DNA of 52,565 nt from Clostridia bacterium (GCA_012838175.1 DUPU01000169.1:1-52565), one strand, 5' to 3'; shown: positions 17,382 through 25,510, counted from the stretch's first letter. Made by a program: numbers and translations. Notes: generated by a model from the letters alone, not told the origin.

Positions 17382-18782
17382 CTAAAACAGAATGGCATTT
17401 ATTTTTTCCAAAACCGTCTCCGAGAGAGGCTCAGGTTTGTGATTGCTTAAAATTTTGGCACCCTTTTCCTTTGCCTTTTGAGCAAAGGTTTTTTCCCCGG
17501 CTTTCACCCAATCGGCATGACGCAGACGGTTAATAATGGTAGGCCACCAAGTTTCCTTTCTAAAATGGCGCATGGTATGCTCCGATCCCAGGAAATGGCC
17601 TCCCGGCCCGACTTCATCAATAGCATCAACAGCCAAGGTGTTGTCATTTACCTTAATCCCTCTTAAAATTCGTTTTACCATGCCAATAATTTCGTCATTC
17701 ATCACCATTACATCTAAGGAAGATGTCTGTCCATATTCCAGCATATTGCACCCGACTACCAGATTGGATCCAATCAGACCACCGGCCAAAAGGGAAAAAG
17801 CCGATTCTATGCCGGCCTGAGCATCAAAAATTTTGGCATCGGCAATACCGCCGGTAATGAAACTGGGCAGGCGGAGATAGCGGGAGATATTGGCCATCCC
17901 GGCAGAAATTAAACTATGTTCCGGGACACCTAGAGTCTTTGCATCCGCGCCTTGGCCTTCTCCAACCATGGATACTCCGAGAATAAAGGGGGCTCCTTCA
18001 TGCACCAGTTGGCTGATGATCAGTGCTGCCAAGGAATCAGCTAAAGTAAGGGCCAGGTATCCGGCCAGGGAAACGGGAGCTTGATCCCCGGCCATGGCAT
18101 TACAGCAATAAATTAGAGGAATTCTCTTCTTTGCGGCAAAGGCTACCTTATCCCAGGTATTGCCGGGAGCAAGGGGGATGGCAGACTCTACCAAATAAGC
18201 AAAGAAAGGTTTTTGCTGTAGCATCTTTTCCCCGCCCACTAGAACTGCACCGATATTAATGGTTTTTTCACCTTCGGACAGGTCAGAAAAAATATGAATC
18301 ATAGGTTTAGAAGTAACATTAATTAATTCAGCCACAGAACCGGTAACAAAATCAATATTTGACAGACCGTCGGATAATAGGGCTGTTTTTTTCCGGTCTT
18401 CCCCTGTGGTTTCTCGTCTTTCTCCTGTGTCCGAATCTAAAATATAGGGAGTATGGGTATTAGTGCCATAGTAAATATTATGTGCTTCCAGGAATAACGA
18501 ACGTTTACCTTGCCGATTGGTTAGTACTACCCGGCAGGGAGCGGACTTCAATGCCCATTGGACTGAAGATGCAGGAATACGTACCCGGTTGCCGTCTATC
18601 CAACAATTTTTTTCACCATAAAGCTCCAGTAATTCTTTGTTATCTACAATCACCCCGGTTCTTTCTAATATTTCCAGGGCATTTAAAAAGATCTCTTCAC
18701 ACTGATCGTTGCTTAGCATTTTGAACTGAGGAGTTTTGTTAACCTGGTAATTGGCTCTCACATATAAACTCTTACTGGTCAT
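17382..18782 (-). CDS. MttB-superfamily methyltransferase, non-pyrrolysine (copy 2)
   Basis: This is the upstream gene of the MttB pair and encodes 466 residues of the COG5598 TIM-barrel methyltransferase family. It shares the layout of copy 1 (N-terminal LSNDQCEEIF, CRVVLTNRQGKRSLFL, YGTNTHTPYILD, DEVGPGGHFLGSEHT, C-terminal NHKPEPLSE) but is clearly a diverged paralogue and not a recent duplicate. The segment around K317 reads GGIADAKIFDAQAG, the more usual form. There is no in-frame UAG, so pyrrolysine is not used. I chose ATG 18782, preceded by AAAGGAGCGG on the - strand; the TTG two codons earlier is less likely. A sigma-A promoter lies about 120 bases upstream. Methyl transfer from an amine toward the Wood-Ljungdahl pathway is the natural inference; the substrate is not readable. 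Confidence 0.85.
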   Translation of the reverse strand: MTSKSLYVRANYQVNKTPQFKMLSNDQCEEIFLNALEILERTGVIVDNKELLELYGEKNCWIDGNRVRIPASSVQWALKSAPCRVVLTNRQGKRSLFLEAHNIYYGTNTHTPYILDSDTGERRETTGEDRKKTALLSDGLSNIDFVTGSVAELINVTSKPMIHIFSDLSEGEKTINIGAVLVGGEKMLQQKPFFAYLVESAIPLAPGNTWDKVAFAAKKRIPLIYCCNAMAGDQAPVSLAGYLALTLADSLAALIISQLVHEGAPFILGVSMVGEGQGADAKTLGVPEHSLISAGMANISRYLRLPSFITGGIADAKIFDAQAGIESAFSLLAGGLIGSNLVVGCNMLEYGQTSSLDVMVMNDEIIGMVKRILRGIKVNDNTLAVDAIDEVGPGGHFLGSEHTMRHFRKETWWPTIINRLRHADWVKAGEKTFAQKAKEKGAKILSNHKPEPLSETVLEKINAILF

Positions 18783-18900
18783 AAACAACCGCTCCTTTCT
18801 TTTTTCATATTAGATTATCTGATTCAAGAAACAGCAGTAAAGGCAAATCCTCCTTTCAATGTTTTTTCAAGATTACCCCATGAATACGATATGTTTTGTT

Positions 18901-18929
18901 ATAGTAGACTAAAAGTAATTTAATGTAAA
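18901..18929 (-). promoter_or_regulatory. Sigma-A promoter of the MttB operon
   Basis: On the - strand TTTACA (18924-18929), a 17-base spacer and TACTAT (18901-18906) lie about 120 bases before the first MttB start. The leader contains an extra AAAGGAGG near 18850 without a convincing open frame. Confidence 0.7.
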
Positions 18930-19204
18930 GTTCGTTATAAAATAGAAAAACCCTTCTTGTTTTTCAGAAAAGTCCCTATATTAAAATTACCTGTACATTC
19001 AAATTATTAAATTATTATTTAGAAAGAGAAATTTAACCAGCTTCATTTTTTTAGCCTGTTTTAACAAATGGCTGCCTGTATGGTAAATAGACCCAGGATG
19101 GAAAAAAGTCACGAAAATTTGATTATCTCCATAATAATAAGTAAAATATGCACCGCAAAGGTGATTTTCCAAAATTTTTTTGGAATTATATTGATATCCG
19201 TTCA

Positions 19205-19233
19205 TTGACACCGACGGATAACAATGTTAGAAT
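19205..19233 (+). promoter_or_regulatory. Sigma-A promoter of the T-box operon
   Basis: A perfect TTGACA (19205-19210), a 17-base spacer and TAGAAT (19228-19233) lie about 20 bases before the T-box leader. A near-consensus constitutive promoter is usual where control is by transcription termination. Confidence 0.85.
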
Positions 19234-19254
19234 TATGCCAATTGCATATTTGAG

Positions 19255-19501
19255 TGTAAACCCGATGAACGGAAAAGTAGGATGATGCAGGGCTTAAAGA
19301 GAGCCGGTGACGGTGGAAATCCGGCAGACTGATCTTCTGAACAGCCATCCCGGAGGGGGGAATGAAAGAAAGCTTAAGTTCTTCCGGGTAAACCCGTTAT
19401 CCTGTCAAGTGCATCGTACTTGGCTTTTTCATAATCCTGTACGATGAATTAGGGTGGTACCGCGAGCCTCTCGTCCCTTAGCAGGGACAGGGGCTTTTTT
19501 T
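19255..19501 (+). ncRNA. T-box riboswitch leader
   Basis: T-box leaders sense uncharged tRNA and let transcription continue only when the amino acid is scarce. Visible parts: basal stem I GATGAACGG with CCGTTATC, the AGTA loop-E strand, the AGAGAGCCGG region, an 8-bp stem III CATCGTAC/GTACGATG (19412-19419 with 19439-19446), the T-box core AGGGTGGTACCGCG (19451-19464), and a terminator AGCCTCTCGTCCCT...AGGGACAGGGGCT with a T-run (19465-19501). The tRNA-end bulge TGGT pairs with an ACCA end, so the sensed tRNA should carry discriminator base A. I could not assign the specifier codon: at 19386-19395 the 3' strand reads GGGTAAACCC and not the usual GAA-codon-A order. It controls the Lrp-type regulator and aminotransferase downstream. 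Confidence 0.93.
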
Positions 19502-19619
19502 AATTCTGTCAGAAGATAACTTCTTGACAGAACAAAGTTGGGCCTATGCTGTAGATATGCACGCCGGGGCTAGGTCCAATTGCTTTCTTTAGTTAAACTA
19601 ATTTGGGAGGTAATTTGTA

Positions 19620-20102
19620 ATGAAAAACAAAGTGTTAAAACTTTTAGAATGTAACGGCCGGATTTCTTTTGAACAAATGGCTGTGATGCTGGACACTACC
19701 GTGGAGGAAATTGAGGCCATTGTCAAAAAATTGGAGGAAGAAAAAATTATTTTAAAATATTCTGCTGTGATTAACTGGGAAAAGGCAGGTGTGGAAGAGG
19801 CCGTCGCTATTATTGATGTAAAGGTTTCTCCCCAAAGGGAGGTAGGTTTTGATGCCATAGCCCAAAGGATTTATCGGTTTCCCGAGGTACGTTCCGTATC
19901 ATTAATATCGGGGGAGTACGATCTTTCTGTTTCCATTGAAGGCAAGAGCATGAAAGAAGTGGCCATGTTTGTGGCACAAAAACTTGCTACCATTGACCAT
20001 GTTTTAAGCACCAGGACCCATTTTATCTTAAAAAGATATAAAATGGCCGGGGTAATTTTTGAAGACGAGGAAGTGGATCGGAGAGAGGTGATTACTCCAT
20101 GA
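19620..20102 (+). CDS. Lrp/AsnC family transcriptional regulator
   Basis: This is a 160-residue feast/famine regulator. Residues about 3-60 form the DNA-binding winged helix-turn-helix (LLECNGRISFEQMAVMLDTT), and residues about 68-145 form the RAM ligand-binding domain. Such proteins oligomerise and respond to amino acids. Start: ATG at 19620, nine bases after GGGAGG. It is first after the T-box terminator and overlaps the aminotransferase start by four bases (ATGA), so the two are translationally coupled. Likely role: control of amino acid metabolism, perhaps of its own operon. The effector should be related to the amino acid of the tRNA sensed by the T-box, but which one cannot be read. Confidence 0.9.
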   Translation: MKNKVLKLLECNGRISFEQMAVMLDTTVEEIEAIVKKLEEEKIILKYSAVINWEKAGVEEAVAIIDVKVSPQREVGFDAIAQRIYRFPEVRSVSLISGEYDLSVSIEGKSMKEVAMFVAQKLATIDHVLSTRTHFILKRYKMAGVIFEDEEVDRREVITP

Positions 20103-21277
20103 CCTTTCATCCGGAAGACTTTATTAATCCCTTGGTACGGGATTTGCCCCCCTCAGGAATCAGAAAATTTTTTGATTTGGTTTCGGAAATGAAAGATGTG
20201 ATTTCCCTAGGAGTGGGAGAACCGGATTTCATTTCTCCTTGGCATGTCCGAGAAGCCTGTGTTTATTCCTTGGAAAAAGGCTATACCATGTACACTTCCA
20301 ATTTCGGCCTGCCGGAACTGAGATACGAAATTGCCAAGTATTTAGATCAAAGGTTTGGTGTTCCCTATAATGATCAAAAAGAAATTATTGTCACCGTGGG
20401 GGCCAGTGAAGCAGTTGATATGGCCCTTAGGACAATTTGCGGCCCGGGAGATGAGGTTATCATCCCGGAACCTTGCTACGTATCTTATAAGCCCTGTGTT
20501 AGGTTGACCGGTGCCGAACCTGTAGCGGTACCTACTTATTTTAAAGACGAATTCAAGTTAACACCGGAAATTTTGGAATCATATATTACTCCAAAAACTA
20601 AGGCCATTGTTTTAAGTTATCCCAATAATCCTACCGGCGCAGTACTGACCCGGGAAGAATTGGCCGCTATCAGCAAGGTGATTATCAAATATAATTTGGT
20701 GGTAGTATCCGATGAAATTTATGGGGAATTAACCTATGAAGGAACTCATACCTGCATTGCCGGCCTTCCCGAAATGAGAGACCGGACCATTTTAATCAGC
20801 GGGATGTCAAAAGCCTTTGCCATGACAGGATGGCGCATCGGCTATGTGGCTGCCCATGAGGACTTTATTAAGAATATGGTGAAGATTCATCAATATACCA
20901 TGCTTTGCGCTCCTATTATGGGTCAAAAAGCGGCCATAGAAGCTTTTCGTTCCTGCCATCATGAAGTTTCTCGAATGGTGGAGGAATATGACCAAAGAAG
21001 GAGAATAGTATATAAAAGAATGAAGGATATGGGCCTGGAGGTTTTTAAACCTCAAGGAGCATTTTATATTTTCCCGTCTGTCAAAAATACCGGCTTAAGT
21101 TCGGAAGAGTTTGCCCAAAAACTGCTGAAAGAGGAAAAAGTAGCGGTGGTTCCCGGCAATGCTTTTGCGGATTGTGGGGAAGGGTTTATCAGATGCTCCT
21201 ACGCTACCTCTGTGAAACAGCTGATTCAAGCTATGGACAGAATGGAGCGCTTTCTCAGTAAACAGTTTTCCAGCTGA
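20099..21277 (+). CDS. Class I/II pyridoxal-phosphate aminotransferase
   Basis: This 392-residue fold-type I aminotransferase moves an amino group between an amino acid and a 2-oxo acid using PLP in the cytoplasm. Features seen: GVGEPDF (residues about 38-44), VTVGASEAVD, the SYPNNPTGA motif, SDEIYGEL, the PLP lysine K238 in SGMSKAFAMTGWRIGY, and the carboxylate-binding Arg in FIRCSYA near the C-terminus. Length and motifs suit the aspartate/aromatic/alanine aminotransferase group (PatA-like). The exact substrate is undetermined. Its GTG/ATG context overlaps the lrp gene by four bases, so both are under the T-box. Amino acid scarcity would raise its expression, which favours a biosynthetic direction. 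Confidence 0.9.
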   Translation: MTFHPEDFINPLVRDLPPSGIRKFFDLVSEMKDVISLGVGEPDFISPWHVREACVYSLEKGYTMYTSNFGLPELRYEIAKYLDQRFGVPYNDQKEIIVTVGASEAVDMALRTICGPGDEVIIPEPCYVSYKPCVRLTGAEPVAVPTYFKDEFKLTPEILESYITPKTKAIVLSYPNNPTGAVLTREELAAISKVIIKYNLVVVSDEIYGELTYEGTHTCIAGLPEMRDRTILISGMSKAFAMTGWRIGYVAAHEDFIKNMVKIHQYTMLCAPIMGQKAAIEAFRSCHHEVSRMVEEYDQRRRIVYKRMKDMGLEVFKPQGAFYIFPSVKNTGLSSEEFAQKLLKEEKVAVVPGNAFADCGEGFIRCSYATSVKQLIQAMDRMERFLSKQFSS

Positions 21278-21344
21278 GAAAAGACCATCTTATCCTTTCA
21301 TCCGGAGCTTAGATGATAATCTTTTAGACAGAGATGAACGGGAG

Positions 21345-22904
21345 GTGGAGAATATTAAGCTTACTTTTTGTGGTGCGGCGCGAGTGGTAACCGGTTCATG
21401 CTATTTAGTGGAACATGAAGGTGTCAAATTTCTGGTTGATTGCGGCATGTTTCAGGGAAATAAACAGCTTAAAGAACGAAACTACGGAGATTTTCCTTTC
21501 TCTCCGGGAGAAATTGATTTTGTATTGCTGACTCATGCCCATATTGACCACAGCGGGTTACTGCCGAAACTTTATAAAATGGGTTTTTCCGGCCCGACTT
21601 ACGCTACTTCCGGAACGGTGGCATTATGTCAGGTCATGCTTCCGGACAGCGGGCATATTCAAGAAATGGAAGTGGAACGAAAAAACCGGAAAATTCAACG
21701 CTGCGGGGGAAAATTGCTCACACCCATTTATACCGCCTTGGAAGCTGAAGAATGTGTAAAATATTTCCGAAAGGTTAATTACGATCAAGAATTTTCTCCG
21801 GCAGAAGGAATTAATGTCACCCTGCGGGATGCAGGACATATTTTAGGATCTGCCATGGTGGAAATCAGGTACCTGGAGCAGGGTAAGAACAGAAAAATTG
21901 TTTTTACCGGTGATTTCGGCAGAAATAACAGACCGATCATCAACGATCCAACTATTATTAAGGAAGCCGATTTTCTGGTGATGGAGTCCACCTACGGCAA
22001 CCGGTTCCACGAGGATATCGTAGATAATAAAATTACTCTAACAGAGATTATCAATGAAACCTTTCAGCGGGGTGGTAATGTAATTATTCCTGCCTTTGCG
22101 GTGGACCGGACCCAGGATTTATTATATACCTTGAATAAGCTGATTGGCGCCGGAAAAATTGAACCAAAATCTATTTATATTGACAGTCCCCTGGCTATCG
22201 CCGCCACGGAAATATTCTGCAACCATCCCCAATATTACGATATGGAAACCAGGGAATTTATGGAAGACTACGGGGCATGTCCTTTTTTGCTTCCTAATTT
22301 GAACTTTTCCCGCACGGCTGATGAATCCAGGGCTTTAAATGAGATTAAAAAAGGAGCCATTATTATTTCCGCCAGCGGGATGGCGGATGCGGGACGGATT
22401 AAACACCATTTAAAGCATAACCTGTGGCGTAAAGAATGCACCGTGATTTTTGTAGGCTACCAGGCCTTAGGCACTTTAGGGCGCCGTTTGGTGGACGGAG
22501 AAAAAAAGGTAAGAATTCATGGGGAGGAAATCGCGGTCAATGCCCAAATTGTCATGTTGGAAGGGTATTCCGCCCATGGGGATCAAAATGAGTTATTAGA
22601 CTGGCTGGCAGGTTTTGACAGGTTGCCTACGAGGATCTTTGTTACCCACGGGGAGGAGGAAGCATCATTAAACCTGGCCCGCTTGATTCAAGAACGTTTT
22701 CAGGCGCATGTAACGGTGCCCTTTATAGGAGAATCCTTTGATTTAATGACTTTGGCAAGAGCTGAACCCTATCCGCTGCAGCCTACAGAGTCTGCCAGCG
22801 AATTGTATCATGAAATCAACAATTATCTCCAAAGTCTGCTGGAAGGACAATCTGTGGATAAGCTGGTGCAAATCAGGGAATACCTGCGCAATTTAAGCGC
22901 CTAA
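21345..22904 (+). CDS. MBL-fold beta-CASP RNA-metabolising hydrolase
   Basis: This is a metallo-beta-lactamase hydrolase of the beta-CASP/CPSF73 group (YsgA/exoribonuclease-like, COG1236), about 519 residues. The zinc motif THAHIDHSGLLP (about residues 64-75), GDFGRN, the ESTYGNR segment, SGMADAGR and the late EGYSAHGDQ and VTHGEEEA motifs are all present, so it should be an active metal-dependent ribonuclease acting on RNA ends. The start is uncertain. GTG 21345 is in frame but GGGAGG (21340-21345) runs into it. An ATT at 21354, eight bases after that site, would give a product opening with KLTFCGAARVVTGS, the usual family N-terminus. Both are given here as possibilities. It lies after the aminotransferase and before a REP-like pair. 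Confidence 0.85.
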   Translation: MENIKLTFCGAARVVTGSCYLVEHEGVKFLVDCGMFQGNKQLKERNYGDFPFSPGEIDFVLLTHAHIDHSGLLPKLYKMGFSGPTYATSGTVALCQVMLPDSGHIQEMEVERKNRKIQRCGGKLLTPIYTALEAEECVKYFRKVNYDQEFSPAEGINVTLRDAGHILGSAMVEIRYLEQGKNRKIVFTGDFGRNNRPIINDPTIIKEADFLVMESTYGNRFHEDIVDNKITLTEIINETFQRGGNVIIPAFAVDRTQDLLYTLNKLIGAGKIEPKSIYIDSPLAIAATEIFCNHPQYYDMETREFMEDYGACPFLLPNLNFSRTADESRALNEIKKGAIIISASGMADAGRIKHHLKHNLWRKECTVIFVGYQALGTLGRRLVDGEKKVRIHGEEIAVNAQIVMLEGYSAHGDQNELLDWLAGFDRLPTRIFVTHGEEEASLNLARLIQERFQAHVTVPFIGESFDLMTLARAEPYPLQPTESASELYHEINNYLQSLLEGQSVDKLVQIREYLRNLSA

Positions 22905-22911
22905 GGAAAAT

Positions 22912-22936
22912 GTGTCAGGGGACGGTTCTTTGACAC
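22912..22936 (+). repeat. REP-like palindromic repeat, copy A
   Basis: GTGTCAGGGGACGGTTCTTT followed by GACAC, an imperfect palindrome. The same sequence recurs inverted at 23008-23031 and again at 29476-29502. Confidence 0.8.
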
Positions 22937-22972
22937 GCTTTGCAAAAAGATAAAATTGAATCATTAAAATTT

Positions 22973-23000
22973 AAGCCTTTCATGTTTTGATGAAAGGCTT
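22973..23000. terminator. Hairpin between convergent genes, inside the REP pair
   Basis: A perfect 11-bp stem AAGCCTTTCAT/ATGAAAGGCTT (22973-22983 with 22990-23000) lies between the two inverted REP-like copies and between convergent stop codons. T-runs are short, so termination is plausible but not certain. Confidence 0.6.
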
Positions 23001-23002
23001 TC

Positions 23003-23857
23003 TCAGCGTGTCAGAGAACCGTCCCCTGACATGACCAACTTCACTCCGTGTATATCTACGGCGATTACGTGTAATGAGGTGATTTCCTCAATTCTTTCCT
23101 GAATAATCTTTTGCGCCTGAGCCATAACCTCAGGAAGATAGTACCCATATATCAAGGAAACATCTATATGCAGAAGAACGCCATGGTCTTTGTTTTCTAT
23201 TTCAGTTTTCAGTACTCGATCCAGACCGGAAACACCTACACAATAATGTTTAACGATTTGGACGATAACATTATTAGAGATATAAAACTTGCCCATGGCA
23301 CTAAAAGTAGGTCTGACTTCTGCTTGGTCTACCCACATGTCTTTAGTAGCTAAAGGGTGAGTACCCGGATTTTTCCTTTGGAAAAAGGATTTGATTGGCC
23401 TGAAAAAATTACCGGAAAACCTTTGTTTCACCTCAACCGTGGGAGCCGGAACCACATGAGAACCGGCATGTTCCCGGATATATCTCGCCTTATTGATAAT
23501 ATCAGGAGTTACCACATCCTCAATATTAATAATTACCTGGGGTTGGGGCAGATTAAGTCTGACGGCGATTTTTTCCACCATGCCCAAAGAAGTGCCTAAG
23601 ATAAGAATACGTTGGGGTTGTGTCTGAAAAATTTTATTATGTACTTCTGCTGCATGGGTTTTATCAGAAAAAAGAGCCGTTTTAATGGCACCTATTCTGG
23701 TGGGAGATCTTTTTGCAGAAACGCCGGCTAAAATCCTGCTTCCTCGAATTAATAATCCGTCATCGATAATCAAATCAATATGGTGTTCTTCTGCGACAAA
23801 GATAGCATGATGGCTTTTCCCCGTCCCGCTGGGACCGATAAAGGCATATGTTTCCAT
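23003..23857 (-). CDS. P-loop ATPase with C-terminal Asp23/Gls24-like domain
   Basis: This 284-residue protein joins two parts. The N-terminal half is a P-loop NTPase with Walker A GPSGTGKSH near residue 9 and a kinase-like layout (LIIDDGLLI, ILILGTSLGM). The C-terminal third, after about residue 175, looks like the Asp23/Gls24 (DUF322) domain of small envelope-stress and alkaline-shock proteins. The biochemical role is unknown; I know of it only as a conserved Clostridia-type architecture. I chose ATG 23857, with GGAG six bases upstream on the - strand. Its last nine codons (MSGDGSLTR and stop) lie within the REP-like repeat at 23008-23031, so the natural C-terminus has been replaced or extended by the repeat. 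Confidence 0.75.
   Translation of the reverse strand: METYAFIGPSGTGKSHHAIFVAEEHHIDLIIDDGLLIRGSRILAGVSAKRSPTRIGAIKTALFSDKTHAAEVHNKIFQTQPQRILILGTSLGMVEKIAVRLNLPQPQVIINIEDVVTPDIINKARYIREHAGSHVVPAPTVEVKQRFSGNFFRPIKSFFQRKNPGTHPLATKDMWVDQAEVRPTFSAMGKFYISNNVIVQIVKHYCVGVSGLDRVLKTEIENKDHGVLLHIDVSLIYGYYLPEVMAQAQKIIQERIEEITSLHVIAVDIHGVKLVMSGDGSLTR
23008..23031 (-). repeat. REP-like palindromic repeat, copy B, inside a coding end
   Basis: This is the inverted partner of copy A: GTGTCAGAGAACCGTCCCCT then GACA. It supplies the C-terminal codons of the P-loop/Asp23 gene. Confidence 0.8.
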
Positions 23858-23943
23858 GGTCAACTCCAATCAAAAAAAGCTTTCACAAGTATCAAGATAA
23901 TTTCCACAAAGCGTCCAAAAATAATAGCATAATTTTTCATTAT

Positions 23944-23971
23944 ATTATAACATAGTAAAGGATAGGAACAA
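23944..23971 (-). promoter_or_regulatory. Sigma-A promoter of the P-loop/Asp23 gene
   Basis: On the - strand TTGTTC, a 16-base spacer and TATAAT (23944-23949) lie about 87 bases before the start codon. The rest of the 300-base gap before trkA is AT-rich; its only visible structure is a 7-bp inverted repeat GTTCCGG/CCGGAAC (24031-24037 with 24106-24112). Confidence 0.55.
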
Positions 23972-24158
23972 ATTTATCAACGACAAATTTATTTATCCTT
24001 TATTTACAGTATTAAATCCTGTATCTAACAGTTCCGGCCCAAACTTATAATCCTAAATTATCCTTGAACATACCTTTTGCAGGCTTTTCATAACAGGAGA
24101 ATCCACCGGAACGAAAAAAGCGAAGATGATCAATTGTTGATAAAGAGGAGGATCTTAA

Positions 24159-25493
24159 TTGAAGGCAATAATTATCGGAGCGGGAAAAGTCGGTTTCAGT
24201 ATAGCCCAAATGCTTTCTTTTGAGGGACATGATGTGGTCGTGATTGACCGAAGTACAGAACGGCTTAAAACCATAGATGAACACTTAGACGTACAGGTTG
24301 TCAGCGGGAACGGGGCCAGCGTATCCGTGCTTAAGGAGGCTGGGGTCACCGAGGCGGATTTATTGGCTGCCGTAACTGAGTTGGATGAACTAAATATTGT
24401 ATCTTGCATCGTTGCCCGTTCCCTCGGGGTAAAAAGGACTATTGCCCGGGTACGCAATCCGGAATATGTTGATTTGGATAAGAATACTTCCAAAGAGGCC
24501 TTGGGCATCGATTTAATCATCAATCCGGAACGAGTAACCGCTATGGAGATAGCCAAATTAGCCACTAATGCGGAAGCACAGGTAGTGGAGTTTTTTGCCA
24601 ATGGAAAAATACAATTACTGGAATTTGAAATCACTTCTCAAAACCCTATTCCCGATAAAGAGTTAAAGGATTTGAACTGCCCTTATCCATTTTTGATTGT
24701 GGCTATTTTGAGGAACGGCAAGGTTATTATTCCTAAAGGCAATGATAAAATCAAATTTGGCGATATGATTTTTATTTTAGCCCAAACCAAAGATATGAAA
24801 GATGTTGAAAGGTTTTTCGGCCAACGCCGTATTAAACTGGAAAACGTGGTAATATTGGGCGGAGGCAGGATCGGGTATTATTTAGCCCAGCAACTGGAAT
24901 TAAGACATATCAATGTAAAAATTATTGAAAAGAATTTGACCCGCTGTCAGTTTCTTGCCGACAATCTTAATCGCACCCTGGTAATTAACGGGGACGGTGC
25001 TGATTTACAGCTGCTGGAAGATGAAAATGTAGGAGCCACAGATTTGTTTGTGGCTTTGACCGGGGATGATAAATTAAATATTTTGGTCTCTTTGTTGGCC
25101 AAGCACTTAGGGACCAAAAAAACCATTGCCCAGATTCGTCGGTCCGATTATAATCCTTTAGTGGAAAAGGTGGGTATTGACCGAGTGGTGAGTCCCAGGA
25201 AATTAACCGCCGGGGCTATCTTGGCATTTGTCCGTAAAGGCAAGATTATTTCTGTCACTTTATTAGATGATGCCGGGGCAGAAATTTCCGAATTAATTGT
25301 TCCGGAAACTTATCGGCACAGTGGTAAAGCTTTAAAAGATGTGGATTTTCCTTCCGGAGCGATTGTTGGTGGTTTAATGCGGGAAAATAAGGTGATAGTA
25401 CCCCGCGGCCATGATATAATTATTCCCGGAGACAGGGTAATTGTTTTTACGCTACCTAACTCTACCCAAAAAGTACAAAGGTTTTTTTCATAA
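24159..25493 (+). CDS. trkA: Trk potassium uptake regulatory subunit TrkA
   Basis: TrkA is the cytoplasmic gating ring of the Trk/Ktr-type potassium uptake system and binds NAD(H) or ATP. The 444-residue protein is the double form, with two RCK units. The first Rossmann motif is GAGKVG (residues 7-12) and the second is GGGRIGYY (about 233-240). Each is followed by a TrkA-C ligand-binding domain (about 135-215 and 360-444). Start: TTG at 24159, seven bases after GAGGAGG. trkH follows after 17 bases, so both form one operon and one transporter. No c-di-AMP (ydaO) riboswitch is recognisable upstream, although c-di-AMP control through the RCK-C domains is common in Firmicutes. Confidence 0.93.
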   Translation: MKAIIIGAGKVGFSIAQMLSFEGHDVVVIDRSTERLKTIDEHLDVQVVSGNGASVSVLKEAGVTEADLLAAVTELDELNIVSCIVARSLGVKRTIARVRNPEYVDLDKNTSKEALGIDLIINPERVTAMEIAKLATNAEAQVVEFFANGKIQLLEFEITSQNPIPDKELKDLNCPYPFLIVAILRNGKVIIPKGNDKIKFGDMIFILAQTKDMKDVERFFGQRRIKLENVVILGGGRIGYYLAQQLELRHINVKIIEKNLTRCQFLADNLNRTLVINGDGADLQLLEDENVGATDLFVALTGDDKLNILVSLLAKHLGTKKTIAQIRRSDYNPLVEKVGIDRVVSPRKLTAGAILAFVRKGKIISVTLLDDAGAEISELIVPETYRHSGKALKDVDFPSGAIVGGLMRENKVIVPRGHDIIIPGDRVIVFTLPNSTQKVQRFFS

Positions 25494-25510
25494 CCTGAGG
25501 AGGAAATTTT

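Noticed and set aside
15874-18782. Pyrrolysine-containing MttB genes
   Set aside because: Both reading frames are complete without an in-frame UAG before their natural C-terminus, so Pyl is not used.
18790-18860. Leader peptide behind an extra AAAGGAGG upstream of the MttB operon
   Set aside because: The nearest start codon is only two bases from the site, and the 13-residue frame shows no attenuation structure.
18999-19211. 70-codon open frame on the - strand between the MttB promoter and the T-box promoter
   Set aside because: It has no ribosome binding site, begins in the T-box promoter region and its product is low-complexity and unlike any family I know.
23958-24158. c-di-AMP (ydaO) riboswitch before trkA
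   Set aside because: A 7-bp GTTCCGG/CCGGAAC inverted repeat exists, but the conserved core of that riboswitch is not there.
24155-24634. 159-codon open frame on the - strand opposite trkA
   Set aside because: It lies wholly opposite a well-supported gene and has a serine/threonine-rich shadow composition.
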